Shown: piece by piece, positions 1 to 8,777 of the stretch
How the letters are laid out: the number at the start of each line of letters is the position of its first letter
How positions within the stretch are numbered: the stretch's first letter is position 1
DNA from: Planctomycetota bacterium
Lineage (GTDB): Bacteria; Planctomycetota; JAFGQW01
Length of the DNA: 53,226 nucleotides
Direction: 5' to 3'
NCBI GenBank assembly: GCA_016935485.1
Contig: JAFGQW010000360.1
Span: 1-53,226, forward strand
Made by a program: the position numbers and the translations under genes
Notes under the pieces: model-generated
Seen by the model: only the letters and a program-made list of their open reading frames with translations
The model's database searches: none
Told to the model about the DNA's origin: nothing

Positions 1-138
1 AACGGCGACGGCGCGGTGCCGCGCTGCGTGGCGGCGTGCCCGTCGGGCGCGCTGCTGTTTGTGGACGAGCGGGCCGAGGGCGCGCCGGAGACCCTCGGGG
101 GCCGCACCACGGGAGCGCATCCTTTCAAGCGAAGGTGA
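1..138 (+). CDS. C-terminal end of a 4Fe-4S ferredoxin-like electron-transfer subunit (partial)
   Basis: This is the last 45 residues of a gene that begins before the window. The reading frame from base 1 stays open to the TGA at 136-138 and contains the cluster-binding signature CVAACPSGAL. That signature is typical of the last 4Fe-4S site in HycB/CooF-type polyferredoxins that feed electrons to membrane [NiFe] hydrogenases. It lies 3 bases before the NuoH-like gene and is surely the preceding member of the same operon. Which enzyme it serves (formate dehydrogenase, CO dehydrogenase or the hydrogenase itself) cannot be told, because the upstream part is missing. Confidence 0.75.
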   Translation, partial: NGDGAVPRCVAACPSGALLFVDERAEGAPETLGGRTTGAHPFKRR

Positions 139-141
139 GCC

Positions 142-1095
142 ATGAACATCGGGTTACTGCTGCTGGTCTTCCTGGCCGCCGCGCTCGGCACGCAGGCCCT
201 CGGCCTGGCGCTGCGCTGGGTGGACCGGAAGGTCACGGCCAGGGTCCAGTACCGCGTGGGGCCCCCCTTCTTCCAGCCGGTCTTCGATGTCTTGAAGCTC
301 ATGGGCAAGGAGAATCTGATGCCGGCGACCGCGGTCGGCACGGGGTTCCTACTCGCCCCCGTGGTCGCGCTCGCTTCGACCGGGGTGGCCGCCGCGATCC
401 TCTGGGCGGCGGTCTTCCAGCCCACGGCCACGTTCCTCGGAGACCTGATCGTCGTGGTCTACCTGCTGACGATTCCCGCGACGATGACCATCCTCGGGGG
501 CGCCGCCAGCGGCAATCCCCACGCCGCGGTCGGCGCCAGCCGCGAGATGAAGCTGCTGCTCGGCTACGAGCTGCCGCTGGTGCTCGCGATCCTGGTGGCG
601 GTCGCGCACAACGGCTGGACGCTCAAGCTCGGCGATCTCGCCACTTTCCAGCAGATGCACGGCTCGACCGTGCTCAGCTTCTCGGGGCTGCTCGCGTTTC
701 TCGTGGCCATCCTGTGCATGCACGCCAAGCTCGGCCAGGTGCCCTTCGACGTGGCCGAGGCGGAGTGCGAGATCATGTCGGGGGTCTATGTGGAGTACTC
801 CGGACCATCGCTGGCGTGCTGGCATCTGACCCGGGCGATGCTGCTGGCGCTGCTGCCGCTGCTGCTGATCGTGGTCTTCTGGGGCGGGCTCGACACGTCG
901 GTCTGGTGGGACTGGCCGGCGTTTCTCGCCAAGTACGTGCTGCTGGTGGCGCTGGTGACCGTGCTGCGCAACACCAACCCGCGGCTGAGGATCGACCAGA
1001 CCGTCAAGTTCTTCTGGTTCGTGCTGACCCCGGTGGCCATCGTCGCGGCGGCGCTCGCGGCGATCGGCGTCTCGGAGAACCTCTCATGGCTCTGA
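142..1095 (+). CDS. Group 4 [NiFe] hydrogenase membrane subunit, NuoH/HycD/MbhM-like
   Basis: A 317-residue polytopic membrane protein of the complex I subunit 1 family. It anchors the soluble hydrogenase arm to the membrane and contributes to the channel linking the active site to ion translocation. Visible family signs are the N-terminal segment RWVDRKVTARVQYRVGPP, the segment GASREMKLLLGYELP, and about eight hydrophobic helices. Length fits HycD/EchB/MbhM. The ATG at 142 follows the ferredoxin stop by 3 bases. Its 3' end overlaps the small-subunit gene by 10 bases, which suggests translational coupling. The subunit class is secure; the ion (H+ or Na+) cannot be read from the sequence. Confidence 0.9.
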   Translation: MNIGLLLLVFLAAALGTQALGLALRWVDRKVTARVQYRVGPPFFQPVFDVLKLMGKENLMPATAVGTGFLLAPVVALASTGVAAAILWAAVFQPTATFLGDLIVVVYLLTIPATMTILGGAASGNPHAAVGASREMKLLLGYELPLVLAILVAVAHNGWTLKLGDLATFQQMHGSTVLSFSGLLAFLVAILCMHAKLGQVPFDVAEAECEIMSGVYVEYSGPSLACWHLTRAMLLALLPLLLIVVFWGGLDTSVWWDWPAFLAKYVLLVALVTVLRNTNPRLRIDQTVKFFWFVLTPVAIVAAALAAIGVSENLSWL

Positions 1096-1541
1096 CGACC
1101 AAGGCGTGGACGAAGTGGGCGCTCACCCGATCGCTCTGGGTCTACCACGTCAACGCGGGCGCCTGCAACAACTGCGACATCGAGGTGCTCGACCTGCTGA
1201 CCCCGCGCTACGACATCGAGCGCTTCGGCATGCTGCTCGTCGGCTCGCCGCGGCACGCCGACGTGCTGGCCGTGACCGGCGTGTGCACCCGCCAGACGGC
1301 GCCGCGCGTGCAGGAGGTCTACCTCCAGACCCCCCGGCCCCGCGTGGTGCTCGCCATCGGCTCGTGCGCCTGCGGGCAGGGCATCTTCACCGAGGCCTAC
1401 CACATGGCGCGGCCGGTGGACGAGACGCTGAGAGCGGTGGACCCGGACGCAACCATCCTCTACGTGCCGGGCTGTCCGCCCAAGCCCGAGGCGATGATCG
1501 CGGCGGTCGTCAAGGCCATCGAGTACCTGAAATCGGCGTGA
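1086..1541 (+). CDS. [NiFe] hydrogenase small subunit, NuoB/EchC/MbhJ-like
   Basis: A 151-residue subunit that carries the proximal [4Fe-4S] cluster next to the NiFe site. The cluster ligands can be read in the family order: ACNNC (Cys27, Cys30), then GVC, GSCACG and PGCPP. It is short, as in group 4 hydrogenases, with no signal peptide and no extra cluster domain. This indicates a cytoplasmic, membrane-attached enzyme rather than a periplasmic uptake hydrogenase. The chosen ATG at 1086 overlaps the end of the NuoH-like gene; the long upstream extension of this frame is a shadow of that gene. The NuoC-like gene follows 12 bases later. Confidence 0.92.
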   Translation: MALTTKAWTKWALTRSLWVYHVNAGACNNCDIEVLDLLTPRYDIERFGMLLVGSPRHADVLAVTGVCTRQTAPRVQEVYLQTPRPRVVLAIGSCACGQGIFTEAYHMARPVDETLRAVDPDATILYVPGCPPKPEAMIAAVVKAIEYLKSA

Positions 1542-1553
1542 GGAGAGTGTGCG

Positions 1554-2093
1554 ATGACGGTCGCTGAGACCGAGACACGGGTGCCGCTCGAGGGCTTCGT
1601 CGGCGAGGTGCTGAAAGAGCTGGGCGACGCGGTGATCGAGGTGGAGTGCTGCGGGGCGCGGCGGGGCTGGGCCCGGATCGATCCCGAGCGCACCGTGGAG
1701 GTCGCCGAGACGATGCTGGCCATGGCGGGGGCGCGGCTCGCGACCGCCACCGCCCTCGACGTGCGCGACGGCATCGACGTTCTCTACCACTGGGCGATCG
1801 AGCCGCAGGGCGTGGTCGTGACCCTCAAGGTGCTCGCCGAGCGGCCGGCGCTCGCCGTCGACTCGATCGCGGGCGCGGTGCCGGCCGCCAATTGGATCGA
1901 GCGCGAGATGCACGATCTCCTGGGGGCGAACTTCCGCGGCCACCCCGACATGCGCCGCCTGATCCTGGACGACAGCTGGCCCGAGGGCGTCTACCCGCTC
2001 CGCAAGGACTTCGATCAGGTCCGGGACCGGCCGCCGCTGCCGCCGGACCAGACCCCGCCGGACGTCGGGCGCCGAGAGAGGAACGCGCGATGA
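1554..2093 (+). CDS. Hydrogenase 30 kDa-type subunit, NuoC/EchD/MbhK-like
   Basis: A 179-residue soluble subunit of the complex I 30 kDa family that packs against the large subunit. The C-terminal signature WIEREMHDLLGANFRGHPD followed by RLILDDSWPEG and YPLRKDF is the classic NuoC pattern. The N-terminal part is more divergent, as is usual in hydrogenases. The ATG at 1554 follows a GAG-rich stretch. The stop overlaps the next start as ATGA, so the large subunit is probably translated by re-initiation, which would keep the two at equal amounts. Confidence 0.92.
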   Translation: MTVAETETRVPLEGFVGEVLKELGDAVIEVECCGARRGWARIDPERTVEVAETMLAMAGARLATATALDVRDGIDVLYHWAIEPQGVVVTLKVLAERPALAVDSIAGAVPAANWIEREMHDLLGANFRGHPDMRRLILDDSWPEGVYPLRKDFDQVRDRPPLPPDQTPPDVGRRERNAR

Positions 2094-3274
2094 GCCGCCG
2101 CACGGTCGTCAACATCGGCCCCTTCCACCCGCTCCAGGAGGAGGCCGAGTTCTTCCAGCTCTATGTCGACGGCGAGACCGTCGTCGACGTGGACGTCCGG
2201 ATCTCCTTCAACCACCGCGGCATCGAGAAGCTCGACGAGTCCAAGACCTTCGACCAGGTCCCCTTCGTCGTGGAGCGGGTCTGCGGCATCTGCTCCGCCA
2301 GCCACCCGCTCGCCTACATCCAGGCCGTCGAGGAGATCGCCCACGTCGAGGTGCCCGAGCGCGCGCTCTACCTCCGGACCATCGTCAACGAGCTCGAGCG
2401 GATCCACTCCCATCTGCTCTGGGTCGGGCTCGCCGGCCACTTCCTCGGCTACAACACCGTGTTCATGTGGGTCTGGAAGTACCGCGAGCCGGTGATGGAC
2501 ATCCTGGAGATCGCCACCGGCAGCCGTGTGAACTACGCCAACTGCAAGGTCGGGGGCGTGCGCCGCGACATGACGCGCGAGCAGCTCGACCGGATCGCGC
2601 AGGTCTCCGACGAGCTGCTGGGGCCGCTCGACATGCTGACCCGGGCGGTGCTCGACGACCCGATCCTGCATGCCCGGTTGAAGAAGGTCGGCGTGCTCAC
2701 GCCCCAGGCCGCCAAGGCCTACGGCGCCACCGGGCCGACGGCGCGCGGCAGCGGCGTGCCGATCGACGTGCGGCGCGACGATCCCTACGCGGCCTACGAT
2801 CGGTTGGCGTGGGAGGTGATCACGGCGCCGGACGGCGATGTCTTCTCCAAGACGGTCGTGCGACTGCGCGAGTGCTTCGAGGCCGTCAGGATCATCAAGC
2901 AGTGCGTCCGCGACATCCCGGGCGGCGCGATCGATGCGCACGTCGCGGCGATCCCGCCCGGCGAGGGCGTGGGCCACGTGGAGGCGCCGCGCGGCGAGAC
3001 CTTCCACTACGTCCGCAGCGACGGCTCCAACCGCCCGGTGCGCCACAAGGTGCGCGCGCCGAGCTTCAATAACATCCCGACCTTCAAGGCTTCCTGCATC
3101 GGCCAGCAGATTCCCGACGTGGCCATCACGCTGGCGAGCGTCGATCCCTGCTACTCCTGCACCGAGCGGATGTGCCGGGTGGTGGACGCCGAGTCTTTGC
3201 GGCCGCGCTACACCTGGTCCGACCTGGTCCGGCTCTCCCAGCAGAAGACCGCCGAGCTGAGAAAGAAGTGGTGA
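2090..3274 (+). CDS. [NiFe] hydrogenase large (catalytic) subunit, group 4, NuoD/EchE/MbhL-like
   Basis: A 394-residue catalytic subunit. Both metal-binding motifs are present: L1 as RVCGIC (Cys65, Cys68) and L2 as DPCYSC (Cys354, Cys357). It therefore binds the NiFe centre and is not a cofactor-free complex I NuoD. After the L2 motif the sequence reads CTER then Met. By analogy with HycE, cleavage between Arg360 and Met361 would release a 34-residue tail, and the HycI-type protease at 10037-10552 fits that step. Expected reaction: reversible reduction of protons to H2 with electrons from ferredoxin. The start is fixed by the ATGA overlap with the NuoC-like gene. Confidence 0.94.
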   Translation: MSRRTVVNIGPFHPLQEEAEFFQLYVDGETVVDVDVRISFNHRGIEKLDESKTFDQVPFVVERVCGICSASHPLAYIQAVEEIAHVEVPERALYLRTIVNELERIHSHLLWVGLAGHFLGYNTVFMWVWKYREPVMDILEIATGSRVNYANCKVGGVRRDMTREQLDRIAQVSDELLGPLDMLTRAVLDDPILHARLKKVGVLTPQAAKAYGATGPTARGSGVPIDVRRDDPYAAYDRLAWEVITAPDGDVFSKTVVRLRECFEAVRIIKQCVRDIPGGAIDAHVAAIPPGEGVGHVEAPRGETFHYVRSDGSNRPVRHKVRAPSFNNIPTFKASCIGQQIPDVAITLASVDPCYSCTERMCRVVDAESLRPRYTWSDLVRLSQQKTAELRKKW

Positions 3275-3281
3275 GGGCGCC

Positions 3282-5252
3282 ATGAACGAGATCCTCGCGT
3301 TCCTGTTCCAGCCGCTCCTCCTCCCGGCCACCCTTGCGCTTCTCGGCGGGGCGGTCGCCTTCGGGATCGCGCGCTGGTGGCCCGTCGCCTGCCGCGTGCT
3401 CGCGCTCGGGGTCACCGCGGCAGCGCTCGCGGCCGCCATCCGGATCGCGGCCGCGCACGACCCGGCGGCGCCGACCACGGTCGGGTGGACGTGGATGGAG
3501 GGGCTCGCCTTTCATCTGTCGCTCGAGGTGGAACTCCAGGCGACGACGCTCGGACTGCTGGTCGCCGTGGGCGCGGCGGCGTTCGCGCTGCTGATCGCGG
3601 TGTACAGCTTCGTGTCCCAGGCCGGGAGCCGCTGGGAGGGCCGCTTTCACGCCTACCTTCTCTGGACACTGGGCGGCGCCGTCGTGGTGGGGCTCGCGGC
3701 CAACCTGTTCGTGCTGCTGGTGGGCTGGGAGATCGTCACGGTGATGCTCTTCCTGCTGCTCAACCAGGGGCGCGGCGACGCGCAGGCCGGCGCCGCCAAG
3801 GCCTTCGGCATGCTGGGTTTTGCCGACGCCTGCCTGCTGCTCGCGGTGGCGTTGCTGGCGGCGCTCCCCGGCGGCTCGGCCAACTGGTCGCTGGCGCTCG
3901 CGCGCGCCCCGATCGATGTCGAGGCCGCCGGCGCCGCGGGGTACGCGGCCTACGCGCTGATCCTCGTCGCGGCGCTCGCCAAGGCCGGCGCGATCCCGGT
4001 CCACACCTGGATCCCGAGCGCGGCGCGCGCGGCGCCGACCGCCGTGATGGCGTATCTCCCGGCCGCGCTCGACAAGCTGCTCGGCATCTATCTCCTGGCG
4101 CTGGTGACCCTCAGGATCTTCACGCCGAGCTGGACGCTCCAGGTGGTGATGATGGCGATCGGCGCGGTGACCATTCTCGCCGCGGTGGTGATGGCCATGA
4201 TGCAGCACAATCTGAAGCGGCTGCTCTCGTTTCATGCGGTGAGCCAGGTCGGCTACATGGTGCTCGGCATCGGCACGGGAACGCTCATCGGTGTGGTGGG
4301 CGGGCTCTTCCACATGGTCAACCATGCCATCTACAAGTGCAACCTCTTCCTCATGAGCGGTACCGTTCACCGGGCCACCGGCACCGACGACGTGGCGGAG
4401 ATGGGGGGGCTCGCGCGCGCGCTGCCGGTCACATTTGTCTGCGGGCTGGTGTCGGCCGCCGCGATCTCCGGCGTGCCGCCGTTCAACGGGTTCGTGAGCA
4501 AGTGGCTCGTCTACCAGGGCACGCTCGAGCTCGGCCGGATGGACCCGAGCCACCCGGGGCTTGCGATCGCGCTGCTGGTGGTGGCGGTGTTCGGCAGCGC
4601 GCTCACGCTGGCGAGCTTCGTCAAGGTCCTCTACGCTGCGTTCCTCTCCCCGGCGCCGAAGGACCGGCCGCGCCCCGCGGCGCGCCCGCGCGAGAACTTC
4701 TTCCTCGCCGCGCCCATGGTCGTGCTCGCGGTCGCCTGCGTGGTGCTCGGGCTCTTCCCGAATGTGCTGCTCGGCCCGGTGCTGGTGCCCTCGGTGCCTG
4801 CGGCTGTGGTCGTCGGCGAGCCGCTGGTGGCCACGACGGAGGCGGTCACCACCGGGGCGCTCGGCATCTGGAGCGCCGGGCCAGCCACGGTGCTGATTCT
4901 GGTCGGGGTGCTGGGCGGTCTGGCGTTCCTCTGGGTCTCAAGCCGCGCGCGGAGCGTGCGGGTCGTGCGGCCGTTTCTCGCCGGCGAGGTGCCCTCGCCC
5001 ACCGATGACCGATTCCGCGTGCCGAGCACGCACTTCTACGAGACCATCCGCCAGCTCCCGCTGCTCGGGGGCTGGGTCTGGCACGGCGAGCGCCAGGCCA
5101 TGGACCTCTACCACTGGTCCGCCCGCCACGGCCACACGTTCGTGGAAATGCTGCGGAGCTGGCACACGGGGCTGTTGAGCCTGTACGTCGCCTGGTGCCT
5201 GCTGGGGCTCACCGTCACGCTGGTGTACCTGCTCATCCATGTGGGGAGCTGA
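3282..5252 (+). CDS. NuoL/MrpA-like antiporter subunit of the hydrogenase complex
   Basis: A 656-residue polytopic protein of the proton-conducting NuoL/M/N superfamily. Diagnostic segments are LVGWEIVTVMLFLLLNQ, KAGAIPVHTWIPSA, RLLSFHAVSQVGYMVLGIG, and MVNHAIYKCNLFLMSG. Together with the MbhD/E-like protein just downstream it equals a split MrpA: NuoL part here, C-terminal part there. Pyrococcus-type MBH is described with only one antiporter-like subunit (MbhH), so this extra one makes the complex more like a whole Mrp antiporter docked on a hydrogenase. A weak GAGG site overlaps the previous stop. Confidence 0.88.
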   Translation: MNEILAFLFQPLLLPATLALLGGAVAFGIARWWPVACRVLALGVTAAALAAAIRIAAAHDPAAPTTVGWTWMEGLAFHLSLEVELQATTLGLLVAVGAAAFALLIAVYSFVSQAGSRWEGRFHAYLLWTLGGAVVVGLAANLFVLLVGWEIVTVMLFLLLNQGRGDAQAGAAKAFGMLGFADACLLLAVALLAALPGGSANWSLALARAPIDVEAAGAAGYAAYALILVAALAKAGAIPVHTWIPSAARAAPTAVMAYLPAALDKLLGIYLLALVTLRIFTPSWTLQVVMMAIGAVTILAAVVMAMMQHNLKRLLSFHAVSQVGYMVLGIGTGTLIGVVGGLFHMVNHAIYKCNLFLMSGTVHRATGTDDVAEMGGLARALPVTFVCGLVSAAAISGVPPFNGFVSKWLVYQGTLELGRMDPSHPGLAIALLVVAVFGSALTLASFVKVLYAAFLSPAPKDRPRPAARPRENFFLAAPMVVLAVACVVLGLFPNVLLGPVLVPSVPAAVVVGEPLVATTEAVTTGALGIWSAGPATVLILVGVLGGLAFLWVSSRARSVRVVRPFLAGEVPSPTDDRFRVPSTHFYETIRQLPLLGGWVWHGERQAMDLYHWSARHGHTFVEMLRSWHTGLLSLYVAWCLLGLTVTLVYLLIHVGS

Positions 5253-5255
5253 ACC

Positions 5256-5858
5256 ATGGGTATCGAGCTCTTGGTCGTGGCGCTGCTCGTGTTCATGCTG
5301 ATCGCGGCGCTCGTCGCGGTGGAGACGAGCGATCTGTTGAGCGCGGTGATCTCCATCGGGGCGGCCGGCTTCGCGCTGAGCGCGATCGACCTCCTGGTCG
5401 GGGCGCCGGATCTCGCCATCACGCAGCTCGTCTTCGAGGTGATCGCCCTGGTGCTGCTGCTCTGCGTGGTGCTGACCCGGCGCGACACGTCGGTCACGCA
5501 GCCGCGCGATGCGCTCCGCACCGGGGTGGCGCTGCTGGCGTGCGGCGTGGTGCTGGTGATCGTGTTCTTTGCGGTGGGCGGCACCGACGGCCGGGGAGCG
5601 CTGCCGCCGTTCGGCGATCCGGTGCTGAACCATGGCCCCGGGGCGGTGGTGTCGCCCGGGGTCAGCGCGGAGTACCTCGCCCGCGGCGCGCGGGAGACCG
5701 GGGCGGCCAATGCGGTGATGGCCGTGCTGCTCGACTACCGGGCCTACGACACGCTCGGCGAGGCCACCATCATCTTCGTCTCGATCCTCGGGGCCTATGC
5801 CATCCTGCGGCGGGTCGGCCGGCGCGCGGCGGCGAGGAAGGAGGAGGCGGCGCCATGA
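5256..5858 (+). CDS. MbhD/MbhE-like protein (C-terminal part of MrpA)
   Basis: A 200-residue membrane protein joining two regions found in the C-terminus of MrpA or as separate MbhD and MbhE. The N-terminal half (about residues 1-90) is the MbhD/DUF4040 type, with AVETSDLLSAVISIGAAGF and GAPDLAITQLVFEVI. The C-terminal half has DYRAYDTLGEATIIFVSIL, the hallmark of MrpA/MbhE ends. In Pyrococcus the two are separate genes; here they are one chain. The start lies 3 bases after the NuoL-like gene and the stop overlaps the MrpB-like gene as ATGA. Confidence 0.85.
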   Translation: MGIELLVVALLVFMLIAALVAVETSDLLSAVISIGAAGFALSAIDLLVGAPDLAITQLVFEVIALVLLLCVVLTRRDTSVTQPRDALRTGVALLACGVVLVIVFFAVGGTDGRGALPPFGDPVLNHGPGAVVSPGVSAEYLARGARETGAANAVMAVLLDYRAYDTLGEATIIFVSILGAYAILRRVGRRAAARKEEAAP

Positions 5859-6340
5859 AGCACGCGGGCATGACCTCGATCGTGCAGAACACGACCCGGC
5901 TGGTAGCCGGGTTCATCGCGGTCTTTGCGGTGTACATCGCGCTGACCGGGCACTTGAGCCCGGGCGGGGGCTTTGCCGGCGGCGTGATCCTGGCGGCGGC
6001 CGCGGCGCTGGTGCTGCTCGCCTTCGGTGGCCGCCGCACCCAGGCGGTGCTCTCCGAGGGCACCTGCCACGTCGTGGACGCCGCCGGGGCGCTCGGCTTC
6101 GTGGCGATCGCGCTCGGCGGGCTGGGCGCCGGCGTGTTCTTCGCGAACTTCCTCCCCCTCGGCGAGCTGCACCGGTTTGCCTCCGGCGGGACCATCGCGC
6201 TCGCCAACCTCGCGATCCTCGTCAAGGTCGGGGCGGGGCTGGTCGGCGTGCTCCTGGCGCTGGCGGTGTACGGGACGGCGCGTTACGTGGCGGCGGAACG
6301 GGCGCGCGGCGAGTCCCCGGACCCCTTCCTGGAGATCTGA
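5855..6340 (+). CDS. MrpB/MbhF-like antiporter subunit
   Basis: A 161-residue membrane protein of the MnhB/MrpB family. The segment ALTGHLSPGGGFAGGVILAA is the family signature (GHxxPGGGFxGG), followed by further hydrophobic helices and a short polar tail ending in PDPFLEI. In Mrp antiporters and Mbh hydrogenases this subunit helps form the Na+-handling path. The start is set by the 4-base ATGA overlap with the preceding gene. The stop is 2 bases from the MrpC-like gene. Confidence 0.9.
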   Translation: MKHAGMTSIVQNTTRLVAGFIAVFAVYIALTGHLSPGGGFAGGVILAAAAALVLLAFGGRRTQAVLSEGTCHVVDAAGALGFVAIALGGLGAGVFFANFLPLGELHRFASGGTIALANLAILVKVGAGLVGVLLALAVYGTARYVAAERARGESPDPFLEI

Positions 6341-6342
6341 GC

Positions 6343-6699
6343 ATGGGCATCACCATCTATGTGCTGACGTTTGCGCTGCTGCTGATCGGCATCTACGCGG
6401 TGGTGGCCAAGAAGAACGTCGTGAAGATCATCGTGGGCGTGCTCGTGATCGACTACGCCGTGAACCTCTTCCTGGTGCTGGTGGGCTACCGCACGGGCGG
6501 CGGCGCGCCGATCCTCGCCGAGGGCCAGCCGGTCACGGAGTTCGCCCGGACCGCGGTGGATCCGCTGCCGCAGGCGATGGTGCTTACCAGCATCGTGATC
6601 GGCCTTGGCATCACGGCGCTGATGGTGGCGATGGCCATCCGGCTGTGGGAGAACTACCGGACGTTCGACATGAACGAGATCCGGCGGCTGCGGGGGTGA
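6343..6699 (+). CDS. MrpC/MbhG-like (NuoK-like) subunit
   Basis: A 118-residue, three-helix membrane protein of the NuoK/MrpC family. The segment DPLPQAMVLTSIVIGLGITA is the well-known MrpC signature, and GVLVIDYAVNLFLVLVGY supplies the preceding helix. The usual length and the order MrpB-C-D match Mrp operons. Start ATG at 6343, 2 bases after the MrpB-like stop. A 69-base gap follows before the MrpD-like gene, the longest internal gap of the operon. Confidence 0.9.
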   Translation: MGITIYVLTFALLLIGIYAVVAKKNVVKIIVGVLVIDYAVNLFLVLVGYRTGGGAPILAEGQPVTEFARTAVDPLPQAMVLTSIVIGLGITALMVAMAIRLWENYRTFDMNEIRRLRG

Positions 6700-6756
6700 G
6701 CGCATGGTCTGGGCCGGATCGAAACCGACGGCGGGCGGGACCCGCGCTCCGGAAAT

Positions 6757-6764
6757 GAGGTGAT
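6757..6764 (+). promoter_or_regulatory. Strong Shine-Dalgarno site that decides the MrpD start
   Basis: GAGGTGAT is a full 8-base match to the complement of the 16S rRNA 3' end. It ends 4 bases before an in-frame GTG at 6769. The alternative ATG at 6763 lies inside this site and could hardly be used. The GTG is therefore the better start. Confidence 0.65.
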
Positions 6765-6768
6765 GTCC

Positions 6769-8295
6769 GTGAGCCATCTCGTTCCTTTCCTGGCCGTGTT
6801 GCCGCTGGGGATGGCGTTTCTGTTCGTGGGCCTCGCGCACGTGAGGGGCGGCCAGCGGGTCGTGCCCGGGCTGGCGGTGCTGACGGTGGCTGCGAACCTG
6901 GTGCTGGCCACCGCGCTGATCGGGGTCGAGGTGGGGCCGATCTTCGTCGGCGGCTGGGGTGCCGGCAAGACGCTCGGCATCCAGCTCAACTGCGACGGGC
7001 TCGCGAAGTTCATGGCCGTCACCATCAACCTCGTGGCGCTGGTCTCCATCGTGTTCGCGCTCGCCTACATGCGGCGCTTCACCAAGGTGTGGCTGTTTCA
7101 CGCGCTCTTCCTCCTGATGACCGGCGCCATGAACGGCCTGGTGCTGGCTGGTGATCTCTTCAACATGTTCGTGTTCCTCGAGATCGCGGCCATCGCCTCC
7201 TATGCGCTGGTGGGCTTCGGGTGCGAGGCCGAGGAGCTCGAGGCGGCGTTCAAGTACCTGATCCTGGGCACGGTGGGCTCGGCCTTCGTGCTGGTGGGGA
7301 TCGGCATTCTCTACGCGATGACCGGGCACCTCAACATGGGCATGGTCGCCGCGACGCTCGCCAAGGTGGGCACCACCGGGCCCGCGGTGCTGCTCGCCGC
7401 GGCCGCGCTCTTGGGCGGCCTGGCGCTCAAGGCGGCCATGGTGCCGTTTCACGCCTGGCTTCCCGACGCGCACCCGTCCGCGCCGGCGCCGATCTCCGCG
7501 ATGCTGTCCGGCGTGCTGATCAAGGCGTCGGGCGTCTACGCGCTGGCGCGCGTCGTCTTCAACGTACTCGGCCCGAACGCGCCGTTGGCGACCGTGCTGA
7601 TGGCGCTCGGCGCCCTGTCCATGGTCATCGGGGTGTTCCTGGCGGTGGGGCAGTGGGACTTCAAGCGGCTCCTGGCCTACCACAGCGTCTCGCAGATGGG
7701 CTACGTGGTGCTCGCGCTCGGGGCGGCCGCGGACGTGCTCGCGGTGGGCGGCAACCGCACGGTCGCCGGGCTGTGCCTCTTCGGCGGGCTCTTCCACCTC
7801 TTCAACCACGCCGCCTTCAAGAGCCTGCTGTTCCTCTCTTCGGGCGCGCTCGAGCAGCAGGTCGGCACGCGGTGGCTCAAGGAGATGGGCGGGCTGGCGC
7901 GGCGGATGCCGGTCACGAGCTTCTGCTGCCGGGTGGGCGCGCTCAGCATTGCGGGCGTGCCGCCCTTCAACGGGTTCTTCTCCAAGCTGATCATCATCGT
8001 CGGGCTGGCGATGGCCGGCCATCCGGTGCTGGCGGCACTGGCCGCGCTGGTGGCGCTGATGACGCTGGTGAGCTTCGTCAAGGTGCAGCGCTACGCGCTC
8101 GAGGGCGAGCCGGCAGGCGATGGGGCGGCGACGGCCCGCGAGGCGCCCCTCCTGATGGGCGTCGCGATGGCGGTGCTCGCGGTGATCTGCATCGGCGGCG
8201 GGCTGGCGATGGTGCCGCTCGGTGCGCACCTGCTCGATCCAGCTCGTGAGGTCCTGCTCGACGGGGCCCAGGCCCTGAAGGAGGTGCTCCCGTGA
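6769..8295 (+). CDS. MrpD/MbhH-like antiporter subunit (NuoN/M family)
   Basis: A 508-residue polytopic ion-translocating subunit. Recognisable segments are GDLFNMFVFLEIAAIASYALVG, AAMVPFHAWLPDAHPSAPAP (the broken-helix region with its Lys/His), KRLLAYHSVSQMGYVVLALG, LFHLFNHAAFKSLLFLSSG and IAGVPPFNGFFSK. This is the MrpD/MbhH type, giving the complex a second large antiporter-like subunit besides the NuoL-like one. The start is taken as GTG 6769 because of the Shine-Dalgarno site at 6757-6764. The last four bases form a GTGA overlap with the MrpE-like gene. Confidence 0.9.
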   Translation: MSHLVPFLAVLPLGMAFLFVGLAHVRGGQRVVPGLAVLTVAANLVLATALIGVEVGPIFVGGWGAGKTLGIQLNCDGLAKFMAVTINLVALVSIVFALAYMRRFTKVWLFHALFLLMTGAMNGLVLAGDLFNMFVFLEIAAIASYALVGFGCEAEELEAAFKYLILGTVGSAFVLVGIGILYAMTGHLNMGMVAATLAKVGTTGPAVLLAAAALLGGLALKAAMVPFHAWLPDAHPSAPAPISAMLSGVLIKASGVYALARVVFNVLGPNAPLATVLMALGALSMVIGVFLAVGQWDFKRLLAYHSVSQMGYVVLALGAAADVLAVGGNRTVAGLCLFGGLFHLFNHAAFKSLLFLSSGALEQQVGTRWLKEMGGLARRMPVTSFCCRVGALSIAGVPPFNGFFSKLIIIVGLAMAGHPVLAALAALVALMTLVSFVKVQRYALEGEPAGDGAATAREAPLLMGVAMAVLAVICIGGGLAMVPLGAHLLDPAREVLLDGAQALKEVLP

Positions 8296-8777
8296 AGCGC
8301 CTGCTCGGTTTCGTGGGAGCCCTGCTCCTGTGGCTCTTGCTGTTCTGGTCGCTCAACATCTGGGTGATCGCCGCGGGCGTGGGAGTGGCGGCGGTGGCGA
8401 CGGCGCTCCTCGGGTCGATCGCACCCGACGGACTGGAGCGCGTACTGTGTCTCCGGCGGGTGGGCTACTTCCTGCTGTACCTGCCCTACTTCCTGTACTA
8501 CTGCGTGCGGGCCAACTTCGACGTGATGCTGCGCGTCGTGCATCCGGACGTGCCGATCCGGCCGGGCATCGTGAAGCTCCCGACGACGCTCAAGAGCGAG
8601 ATGGCCAAGACGTTTCTTGCCAACAGCATCACGCTCACCCCCGGCACGCTGACCCTCGATATCGACGGGCAGGACATGTACGTCCACTGGATCAACATCG
8701 ACACCGACGACGTGAAGAAGCGCACCGCCGAGATCTGCGGGCGCTTCGAGCCCATGCTCAGGAGGATCTTCGAATGA
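8292..8777 (+). CDS. MrpE/MbhA-like subunit
   Basis: A 161-residue protein of the MrpE family: two N-terminal hydrophobic helices, then a cytoplasmic domain with NSITLTPGTLTLDIDGQDMYVHWIN, cut here by family knowledge as the NSITLTPGTL signature. The GTG start at 8292 overlaps the MrpD stop and is preceded by GGAGGTG five bases upstream. It begins the E-F-G block that closes the Mrp module. In Pyrococcus MBH the equivalent genes (MbhA-C) come first in the operon, so the order here is rearranged. Confidence 0.92.
   Translation: MKRLLGFVGALLLWLLLFWSLNIWVIAAGVGVAAVATALLGSIAPDGLERVLCLRRVGYFLLYLPYFLYYCVRANFDVMLRVVHPDVPIRPGIVKLPTTLKSEMAKTFLANSITLTPGTLTLDIDGQDMYVHWINIDTDDVKKRTAEICGRFEPMLRRIFE

Noticed and set aside
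6700-6768. A transcription break within the hydrogenase operon at the 69-base gap
   Set aside because: No promoter and no T-tract terminator are visible, and MrpC and MrpD belong to one complex, so the gap is taken as a plain spacer.
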